Assembly: GCA_033439685.1 (NCBI GenBank) | Contig: JAUEDM010000004.1 | Location: 434,001-498,000, forward strand | Reading direction: 5' to 3' | DNA: 64,000 nt | DNA from: Apodospora peruviana | Lineage: Eukaryota; Ascomycota; Sordariomycetes; Sordariales; Lasiosphaeriaceae | Shown: positions 56,631-64,000 of the stretch, piece by piece | How positions within the stretch are numbered: position 1 is the stretch's first letter | Layout of the letters: every line of letters begins with the position of its first letter | Notes under the pieces: model-generated | What the model was told of the DNA's origin: nothing | Database searches by the model: none | What the model saw: only the letters and a program-made list of their open reading frames with translations | Program-made: the position numbers and the translations under genes

Positions 56631-58141
56631 GTGATAAACCCTCGTTAAACTTGCGGTACACATAATACTGAACCTTGCATCATATACACTTAGTCATGAT
56701 TGGAGGACGTGTCTTCGAGTTCTGGCAATAGAATATCGAAGATGCAATGGCTTTTTGGGATGATTGGTGGCGTGGGCAGCGTGGGGACTTCTGTAATACC
56801 GACTTCCCTGGAGCAAGGTGACTGACAGGATCAATGGGCCGGTCATGAGGCAAATATGTTTAACGAGGCCACATGTAGCCTTGTTCAGTTCCAATGTGGC
56901 GGCCAAGAGATTAAAACTGGCCGTGGGGAAGGCAGGATCGCAGCATGTAATGGATTCCGTGGCCAAGCGGGACAACTGGACAACGCCTGAGCTGCCTGAG
57001 CTGCCGGCAGATGCAACTCTTGCGTCCGCGCCGCCCAGCTAAGGGCATTACATAGTCCCTCGACATCGGCCCGCACTTGTTTTGACAGCGATGCCGAGAG
57101 TGAATGCCGGGGTCATCCCCCAATATCCCTTCTTCACTGGCTCAGTGTGCGGCGCAGTAAGAGATTCTCCAATCATACCACCACAGTAGATTGCTGGTGG
57201 CCGCCCGAACCTTGCAGACGGTGGTAGGCACTGAAAGTTTGGTTACCAGCATAAAGGTTGTCAAGTACCTTCACCCAGTACACCTAATCGACGCAGGGAT
57301 GCAGGGTTTCCATGCGCGTCATCGGTAAAGATTTTGTCGCAAATTTCAAGGGAGCACAATGGGGTCGTCACACGGTACACGGATGACAAGACTTTGGCCG
57401 TCCACCCTTATTTTTCACTTGTTCATGCCAAGAAAATATAAATGACATTACACCCAAGGTGATAATTTAGATCCAACCATTCGTGCGAGGTGGTTGTGCT
57501 TGTAGCTCGGAGTTCGAGCAGCCCCTTACCTTGAGCCGTACTTGCGGGGTGCATATGTGCGTGATTAAGAAGAACTGATCCTATTCGACGAATGTGCATT
57601 GTGCAATCAATTTTGTTTTATCTGGACAGGGGAAACTCGGAAAGGCGGCGAGGGATGTTTGTCCTCTACCGGCCCCTACCATATTACTACTATTACCATT
57701 ACCGGTCAGCTGGGGAAACTTGTCGGGTGAGCGAATATAAACTACGTTTGATTATTTCCGTCCAGACGCCAAGACACGATTCGACCTCGAATGCCGGCGT
57801 GTTAAGACGTCAGCATCCTCGTATCCAAATGAACTGTCAATCTGGATGATTTCAATCAGCCATAATTATCTTACCTATTACCTACTACACATAATTCACA
57901 CACTGCTCTGTGCGAAGGTTTCTGTATCCATATCTTTGATGCTCTCCTGCCCTCCGAGCAGAGAACTTGGAACAATGGAGAAGAAGCCCACCACCCCAGT
58001 GCCCTCAATCGATCCAGGTTGTCTCGACGCCGCCCTTCCAGCACCGCGCAATCCTTTGCCTGGGACGGGACATTGGATAGCTTGTGTTGTTGTCGGTGAC
58101 CGACAAAATTGTCCCCCTTCTATAGGGCTGTGGAAATCACG
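56631..58141. other. Intergenic region, nothing recognised
   Basis: About 1.5 kb between the broken transporter and the hydrolase. Only short open frames without domains are present. No repeat from the AT-rich block is seen here. Confidence 0.45.
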
Positions 58142-59272
58142 ATGCAAGATAGCGGCAGACATGCCCGACAGCATGGTTCCCATTCGGGATCAACGCTCGC
58201 CATAGCAATGATGTTGCCACTGCTGCTGGCCACAACAACACCAGTTAATGCAGCGTCGTCCCTTCGAGACTGGAAGGAGCCCATCATTCTTGACAGGTCG
58301 GGGGGCTTCCAGATAGGCGGCACCATCATCCACAACCCCAACAACACAAACCAGACGCTGTCGTGCGATCATGGATACATGGAGTACTTCATTCCCTGGA
58401 CGCCGCGCCAAACCAGCTTGGTCATGTGGCATAGCTCCAGTACGCAGGTGTGGCAGAACCGCTGGGACGGTGGGCAGGGCTACAAGGACATGTTTCTGCG
58501 CCGCGGTTATCCTGTCTACCTCTGGGACGGGCCTCGCGTCGGTCGCGCCAACTGGAGTTGCCGCCCTATCACCTACATTCCCCAGTACCGCGACCAGGGC
58601 AACTTTGCTGCCTGGAACTTTGGGCCCTCGTTCATGAACTGGTGGCCAGACGTGCAGTTCCCCACCAAGGACCCCAATGCATGGCAGCAGGCCACCAGTG
58701 CCCGGTACGACGAGTTCGACACATACGAGAACGTGCTTCTCCATGCCCACGCTGCCGCCGTGGCCGCCGACTCGGGCAAGGTCGGCGATCACATAGTCTA
58801 TCTGACCAACTCGGCCGGCGGACTGCGTGCCCAGCTGACGGCCATCCGGAGCAACACGACCAACATCAAGGGCATCGTGACCTATGAGAGCATCGGCTAT
58901 GTCTACCCGGCCGGGCTCAACATCACCCAAGACTCGTTTGGCGGCTTTGGGCCCATTGTCGTGCCGCTCGACGAATTCAAGAAACTGGCCAAAGTCAAGG
59001 CGATACAGTTCGTATGGGGCGATCACCGGCCGCGCAGTGACAAGTATGTGCAGCAATCGCTTCTCTGCGCTGCCCTCATCAATCAGTACGGCGGAAATGC
59101 AGAAGTCCTGATGCTGGGTGACGACGCTGGACTTATCGGAAGCACCCACATCCCGTTTGCCGACCTGGATAACGACAAGGTGGCGAAGCTCCTGGATGGG
59201 TTCTTGGCCAAGAATGGTCTTGGTGGTTACACCGGCCACTGGTGGGATTTTTTGGTGAGCGGGATTCAATAA
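58142..59272 (+). CDS. Secreted alpha/beta-hydrolase family protein
   Basis: A single exon gives 376 aa from the ATG at 58,142, or 354 aa from 58,208, where MMLPLLLATTTPVNA makes a better signal peptide. Either way the protein is probably secreted. After SLRDWKEPIILDRSGGFQIGG comes a strand-rich domain with Trp/Tyr-rich segments (WQNRWDGGQGYKDMFLRRGYPVYLWDGPRVGR). The likely nucleophile lies in VYLTNSAGGLRAQL, the acid in FVWGDHRPRSD, and the histidine in LIGSTHIPFADLDNDKVAKLLDGFL. The nucleophile elbow reads T-N-S-A-G, not G-x-S-x-G, so the first glycine is missing. Related fungal and bacterial proteins are annotated as alpha/beta hydrolases without known substrate, and I cannot name one. 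A long open frame on the opposite strand is a by-product of GC-rich codon use. Confidence 0.82.
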   Translation: MQDSGRHARQHGSHSGSTLAIAMMLPLLLATTTPVNAASSLRDWKEPIILDRSGGFQIGGTIIHNPNNTNQTLSCDHGYMEYFIPWTPRQTSLVMWHSSSTQVWQNRWDGGQGYKDMFLRRGYPVYLWDGPRVGRANWSCRPITYIPQYRDQGNFAAWNFGPSFMNWWPDVQFPTKDPNAWQQATSARYDEFDTYENVLLHAHAAAVAADSGKVGDHIVYLTNSAGGLRAQLTAIRSNTTNIKGIVTYESIGYVYPAGLNITQDSFGGFGPIVVPLDEFKKLAKVKAIQFVWGDHRPRSDKYVQQSLLCAALINQYGGNAEVLMLGDDAGLIGSTHIPFADLDNDKVAKLLDGFLAKNGLGGYTGHWWDFLVSGIQ

Positions 59273-59607
59273 TAGTACTGGACAAATCAAAATTAAGATA
59301 TGGATGAAATCGAGAGAAATTACCAATTGACATGTTCATCATAAGACAACCATCGGATTCCTTACACTTGCTTCTGTTGTAAAAGAGGAGGTATTTTAGA
59401 ACTGTAGGAAACGGTGTATCGGAACTGTAGGACATCTACAGGTAAGCTTAGGCTAAGATGGTGCTAGTGCGGAAGTCGCGTAGGTTAGGATTATGTATAG
59501 CTTATAGTTCCAATACCTTTTTTTATAGTTTTAAAATATCTTTTTATAAAAAATAAACAAATATTACTTATGTAAAAACTTAGTAGAAGCAGGTTTAAAA
59601 AGAAACG

Positions 59608-59680
59608 ATTAAGCTAGGGCTCGAGCTTAGAGCCTTTACTAACTAGGAATAACCGGAAAGTAACGTAGGTGGATAAATCG
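59608..59680 (-). pseudogene. Decayed tandem copy of the neighbouring tRNA
   Basis: The stretch GATTAAGCTAGGGCTCGAG...AACCGGAAAGTAACG parallels the tRNA at 59,713-59,793, and the similarity extends into the flank (GTTTAAAA-AGAAACGAT). Mismatches in the T arm and acceptor destroy the fold. It is about 105 bp away, so a direct duplication followed by point mutation is likely. Confidence 0.6.
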
Positions 59681-59712
59681 TTAAATTTTAAGAGCAAGTT
59701 TAAAAAAGAAAC

Positions 59713-59793
59713 GATCAAACTGGGACTCGAACCCAGAACCTTTACCAAGGATGTTAACCGGAAAGTAACACGCTACCATTGCGCTATTTGACC
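59713..59793 (-). tRNA. Probable tRNA, best read as tRNA-Arg(CCG) with a 10-nt intron
   Basis: On the minus strand the 7-bp acceptor GGTCAAA pairs with TTTGATC (one G-T). A D arm GCGC/GCGT with loop AATGGTA follows TA. The T arm CTGGG/CCCAG encloses TTCGAGT perfectly, and the variable loop is the normal 5 nt (AGGTT). The anticodon stem is TTACT/GGTAA if 10 nt (TTAACATCCT) after position 37 are an intron, which gives loop TTCCGGT and anticodon CCG (plus-strand 59,759-59,761). The arms are strong evidence for a tRNA; the identity depends on the intron reading. A TCC (Gly) reading needs a mismatched stem. Confidence 0.65.
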
Positions 59794-59878
59794 GTAAGAA
59801 GAACCTTTTTAATAATTGATATTTTTAAATTTTACCCTATATGACGCTTAACAGCTCTAAGTCTCAACCTCTACAGCA

Positions 59879-60848
59879 GGAGAATTGCTAGTCGGCTTTG
59901 TAACGAGCTGAGCCCTGGAGTGGCCTCGGCAACCCTTGGCTGTCCACCCATGTTGAAGCTATTCCCAGAAAACACCAAACGCATACACGGACCACAATAC
60001 TATCCCTTAAACGCGCGCCGACATATCTGGAATCTTTTCTCCATTTCTGGCGGGCCTAACGCAGTCGTGTACATTTAGATGCAGCTCTCAAGGAGCTGCC
60101 CAATTTCTCCTCCTTTTCTCTTCTCATGTTTTGCGTCTTCGTAGCAAAGGCCTAGCTAGTTGCAAATATACTACCTTAGCCCATTACAGGCTTTGGAAAA
60201 CACGAATCCGACTTGTTAACGAACACCACCTTCAACTGCCAACTATACAGCTAAAGAAAGTCGTATTTACGAACTTATATAAAAAGAGTCGCGTAATTGA
60301 GAGCATCTCGTATAATAAAAAGCATGTATTTTCGCCTGCATTTAGCTGTGTAATTGGACAATTGAAGCTGCGTTTTGCTGCCTCGTCGGCATCTCTCACA
60401 TTCTCAATAACACGACTTCAACCGCCGGCCACGCGGCTTAAATTACCTATTAACCACACAGCCAAACGTGGTCCAAAAAGCACGGTCCCTACTGCAGAAG
60501 ATTGCTCTCCATTGCGCGATTCTTTCCGTCTACGCATTGTCAAATTGCAAGCTTAAACATTGTTAATAATTGTGGTTAAAGCTTTTAAAAAGGTGGTTTT
60601 TATTCCTGAAGTCAGACTGAAAACTACTTTAACTGCCGACGGTACAGTTAAATGAGGTCCTAATAATACGTGCAATAGTGCAGTGAATTCCTTGCAATTG
60701 CGCGGTTGTTTTGGCATGCGCATTCATAAAGGCAGTTACATTTAGCTGTGTGGTTAGCAATTGAAGTGGTTTTCGTTGACAAGTCGGATTGGAAATATTT
60801 CTCGAGGCCGAGTGTTTTCTTTTCCCAAAGCCGACTAGCAATTCTCCT
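59879..60848. repeat. Foldback (inverted-repeat) element of about 1 kb
   Basis: The left arm (59,879-59,898 continuing at 60,189-60,255) and the right arm (60,741-60,848) are inverted repeats of about 90-108 bp. Shared words include AGGAGAATTGCTAGTCGGCTT, AATCCGACTTGT, AACGAA and ACAGCTAAA. Weaker similarity extends outward on both sides (AAGTCTCAACC / GAGTCTTAACC). The interior has short open frames but no recognised transposase, and repeats ACAGCTAAA-like words. This is the form of a non-autonomous DNA element. No clear target duplication was found. Confidence 0.65.
59899..60188 (+). mobile_element. 290-bp LTR-like element with GGCTT target duplication
   Basis: It starts TGTAACGAGCTGAGCCC and ends CCTTAGCCCATTACA, so the ends are an inverted pair (TGTAA...GGCT) with TG...CA termini. 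GGCTT flanks both sides and the insertion splits the left arm of the foldback element. A 5-bp duplication with TG...CA points to a short solo LTR rather than a DNA transposon. It is the reference copy for 14,901, 44,231 and 45,204. Confidence 0.85.
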
Positions 60849-61196
60849 GGTGGTTAAGACTCAGAGAGGAGCAGCCAAAGGGTCTCCTTCGAAACCTCCT
60901 CATTCACCCTTGGAATTAGTATCTACAACTGTCTGTTCCTGATCGATTTGCCTATAAATTAACCAGTGCTGAATTAAGTCTAGCTTAGATTACGTCGAAA
61001 GAATGAGTAGTAAATGAAAACAAGTTTGAAAGGTAGGATTGTGAAAGTTGCTAAAGTAGTCACTCTAAGCTGGATAAATGGGCTGTACTTGAATACCTAA
61101 CTACCCTACAAAGGTGGGTCGAAATATATAAAATTCAATGCCACTACTTGCGAAAGAGAGTTGAAAACGGCATGAGACTCCTTCTGTGCTGTCTCT
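60849..61196. other. Intergenic region, nothing recognised
   Basis: About 350 nt between the foldback element and the dioxygenase stop codon, AT-rich, without gene-like features. Confidence 0.45.
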
Positions 61197-62495
61197 TTAA
61201 ACCAGGCCCAGGGCGGTTCTCCGCGAAGTGCTATTCGGGTCAAAATACGGTTGCTCACCAAGCCCAACAGCCCGGTTACCGAAGCGGTCACCGTACCCGT
61301 CATAGTCAAATGTGGCTGAGTGGAACACGGACCTATTATCCCATATAGCTAGGGTAACGCAAAGTGCACTGTTAATATCGTGGATATTCTTGGGATAACC
61401 GAGAAGGGGGATGGGACTCGAAGGTACCTACCAATATCATTGGGGCTCTGCCACTTCAACCGAACCTGTAAATCATGGTTCTTGTAGACGAGATCCAAGA
61501 ACCAGGTGAGAAGCTTGGAACTCTCCTCATCGGTCAGGCCGTTAATGTGCTTGACGTGGCCGCCGACGGGGAAGATGCTCTTCCATCCCGTTACCGGGTT
61601 AGTTCTGACCACCGGATGGATGGCCTTTAGCTCGCTACCAACGTTGAGCGGGGAGCCGCGTTGCTTGTCGTACAACTTGAATCCGGCGGCCTCTGCCACT
61701 TTGCCAAAGCCCGGCTGCTCAAAGGTCGCCGTCAGCGACTCGAGGAACTTTTGATAGGGCTCGCTGATGCGGTCGTAGATCTCGTAGCCTGATGCCCAAA
61801 GGGTGTCTGGAGTGGAGATGGTGTCAAAACCCGAATCTTGTTTACAAAGAGAGAGCAAAAAGAAACGGGTGGCTTTGGAGCATGCAATTACCTCCTCCAG
61901 TGCTAGGCAGGTCCACGAGTCGGAGAGAGGTGTAGTCGGCAGGGACTGGCTCGAAGGCAATGTCACTGTGCCACTGTGCGCTGCTCTGCTTCTTGGGACT
62001 AAGCTCCTCAGCAACGCCGCGGCTATAGAACTTCTTGTTCTGCACCGAGCTGATGGTGCTGATCTCGGGGTCGCTGCCGCCCAACTCGCGCTCCGAGTTC
62101 AGGATAGGGTGGATGTGGAGACCAGACGTGGCTGGCCGCCCCGTGAGCTCTCCCAGTCGAACAATCAACTTCTTCTGCAGGTCGTTTGTCAGCCCGTCCT
62201 GGGCGCGGAAGAATACGACACCCCGCTGCGAGACTGGTTTTGTATTCTGTTAGCCGAGATGTCAGCCAGATAAACGGGTCAATGACATACTTGTGATGGC
62301 AAGGTCTCGAAGAAGCTTGTCCGAGTTGGGGTCATCAAGCCACTCAACCAGCTTCGCCTTGGGGTACTCGCGCCCAATGACCGGGGTAACCTCAAAGGAC
62401 TCGTACGAATCGAGGGCTCCCGAAAGCTTGAAGGGTTGGCGGCTAGACGCTTTGGTGCTCGTGGCAGAGTCAACCTCAACAGCTGAAGGGGCCAT
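61197..62495 (-). CDS. TauD/TfdA-family Fe(II)/2-oxoglutarate dioxygenase
   Basis: Four exons (62,495..62,291; 62,233..61,892; 61,806..61,432; 61,348..61,197) give 357 aa. Introns of 57, 85 and 83 nt use GTATGT...ACCAG, GTAATT...TCCAG and GTAGGT...CCTAG, all phase 1. The protein begins MAPSAVEVDSATSTK and soon shows the family start (EVTPVIGREYPKAKL). Iron ligands are in QWHSDIAFEP (His-X-Asp) and SVFHSATFDY (distal His). NRAVGLGEQPYFDP holds the Arg expected to bind 2-oxoglutarate. RGVVFFRAQDGL and STGGDTLWASGYEIYDRIS are typical fungal TauD segments. Such enzymes oxidise sulfonates such as taurine, or related acids, to release sulfite; the fungal substrate is often untested. There is no targeting peptide, so it is probably cytosolic. 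The splice model keeps the frame throughout. Confidence 0.92.
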
Positions 62496-64000
62496 GATGC
62501 CTTGACTTGTTGCCTGTGGACAGATCGCGACCTCTGTGTTTGTGTTTCAAATATTGGAAGAATATTTTGGGCACGGTTCTGTGTCGCGAATAAAGATACG
62601 TTTAGCAAGAGATGGATTCTCGAACAGGAAGGTAGAGGTCTTTATAAGTAATGTTTAATTGGACAGGCCATGTGCAACACCCATGAACTCTTGGGATCCT
62701 TATCCGCGACGCCATCACGTAAGGTCTCGGTATCACACACTTCCATGCTATCCAAATCCGACCCCGCCGTTTTTTGCTTCCCACTGGGGTTGCATTCAAA
62801 CATCCCCTCAGCTTGGGCGACAGCGACGGTCGAATCAAAGGAAGCTGAAAATGGCGAGATCTTGAATAGTATATGCCGCCATTGCGCTTTAAATGACACC
62901 ACTGACCGCTTGTATCTCTCTCTGGGGGTTTAGGCCGGAGTTAAGAACTCGAGGTGCTCACCACTACGTAGTTATCTACAGAGTACCCGATTCGGCTGGC
63001 GTACCTACCTACCTACCCTTTGGGTCTTTTGGACGTCGCGGGTGTTCCTCAGCAGCCGGTATCGCAGGTGCTTGAGAAGCAGTGTTCGTGTGTCGGCCAC
63101 ATGCACGACAGTGGAACAAAACATGTCGAACATGGTGCTGGATGTTGTCGCGATCAACATGGTTGTCTTTGAAATCTCCCGGAATTAGCCAATCAAATCC
63201 GTCCTTATTATCGATTTTGGAGTCTACCGGCGTCGTTGAAAAGTCGCGTCAAGAACACGACGTGAGCACGTCTCATCACGCCATTATTGCTCAACACGAC
63301 CCCTTCTCCGCTTCTACCTTGGAGCCACCGCCTTGGGTAAAAGAGCCGGCAATGGCAATGAAATAGGTACCTGCACAGTTCCCATCCCGAGGGGTGCCAA
63401 GATACAAGCAAGTGTCACATCATAATTGGAGCGGCATTGGAAATTCCGAGGCTCCGTCTTGAATCGACACCTTGCGAACCAATCCAGTCACGCAATGACC
63501 ACCATAGTATCTCGTCCTTGCTTTGCTAGCGGTAATAATGATGTTGGTTCGACTTCAGTGCCGGGCGGTAGTTTGGCATGGCCAAGGTAAAAGCTACCTA
63601 GTAGCCTGTCACTCTGGCTTCTTCGAGCCCCTGGGAGATTCTTTCACTGTGGACGAGACTCGATCATCTACTGATCTCTCAAAGTTGTCGCGGTCTCGGC
63701 TTCAATCTACACAGGCTGTGTCTGGAACCCAGCCTGGCCTTGGGAACGAGCAATGGAGGAAGTTCTTGATTCAATTTCAACAGAGTCCATCGCCTGAGGA
63801 TCGTGACAGCCCAAGGATCTCGGCCAATTCCAAAACAAGCCCAAGCCGACAAAGCACCTTCTCACTCTGTGGCGCGCCAGCGAGCAGCAAAAGGCCGGGC
63901 CAGAACAACCTCACCCACACCTCGCCGCAGTCTCCGAGATGCAGTGCTGTGAAAGTGGCGAGCTTAACACCCAACGAGAAGCAGACTCTGCATTAGACGC
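62496..64000. other. Right-hand flank, no gene recognised
   Basis: About 1.5 kb. Minus-strand TTATAAAG near 62,640 could serve as core promoter of the dioxygenase, about 145 nt upstream of its ATG. Open frames on both strands near 63.5-64.0 kb (one of 157 codons on plus) have no domain or splice logic that I can support. The flank may hold the untranslated part of a gene beyond the window. Confidence 0.4.

Noticed and set aside
58190..59326. Long open frame of 378 codons on the minus strand opposite the hydrolase
   Set aside because: It is opened by the GC-rich codon use of the plus-strand gene. It has no domain, and the plus-strand frame has signal peptide and catalytic motifs.
50196..62495. 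Secondary-metabolite gene cluster (FAD monooxygenase, MFS pump, hydrolase, TauD dioxygenase)
   Set aside because: There is no backbone enzyme (PKS, NRPS, terpene synthase or DMATS) and no regulator nearby. The genes are spread among unrelated genes and repeats.
63523..63996. 157-codon plus-strand gene at the right edge
   Set aside because: Composition is low in structure, no domain or splice signals are visible, and the opposite strand is similarly open.

Overview
The window reads as nuclear DNA of a filamentous ascomycete. Its genes carry short GT-AG introns of about 50-165 nt. The protein families (Zn2Cys6 regulator, HET-domain protein, secreted carbohydrate esterase, BNR/GH93-like arabinanase, M28 aminopeptidase, TauD dioxygenase) are typical of Pezizomycotina. 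Repeats in the middle show C-to-T decay with tryptophan codons turned into stops, as expected from RIP (repeat-induced point mutation). I cannot name the genus.

Left gene-rich arm (1-9.1 kb): a partial UPF0643-type gene, a mitochondrial carrier resembling the S-adenosylmethionine carrier, and then a secreted CE1-type esterase, a secreted BNR/GH93-type exo-arabinanase and a Zn2Cys6 regulator lying side by side. These last three could form a small unit for feruloylated or acetylated arabinan and xylan. A decayed pogo-type transposase lies at 10.9-12.6 kb.

Middle (12.6-45.7 kb): an AT-rich, gene-poor block built of nested transposons. It holds one apparently intact Fot1/pogo element (15,656-17,516; TA target duplication, about 50-bp inverted ends, 557-aa transposase), a decayed sister (41,817-43,644), and a third sister split by an inversion of about 3.1 kb (18,385-21,489) whose other breakpoint lies in an LTR. 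There is a RIP-ruined gypsy element (36.7-40.9 kb), a truncated Tad-like LINE ORF1 (28.9-30.7 kb), two solo LTRs of exactly 652 bp, and a family of very short LTR-like elements (about 120-170 bp, TG...CA ends, TATA motif, internal hairpin). Eight copies of that family keep a recognisable 5-bp target duplication. Degenerate AGCCAGTC-type arrays and a recurring palindromic module fill much of the rest.

Right arm (45.7-64 kb): a broken HET-domain gene, another decayed TA-flanked pogo element (47,981-49,714), a TetX-like FAD monooxygenase, a secreted M28/PA aminopeptidase, an eight-exon MFS transporter broken by an in-frame stop and a frameshift, a secreted alpha/beta hydrolase, a probable tRNA with a decayed tandem copy, a foldback element with a nested 290-bp LTR-like insertion, and a four-exon TauD-family dioxygenase. 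I found no CRISPR array, rRNA or bacterial-type operon. Exon boundaries were placed by eye from splice consensus, reading-frame continuity and family expectation; the repeats were compared by eye.
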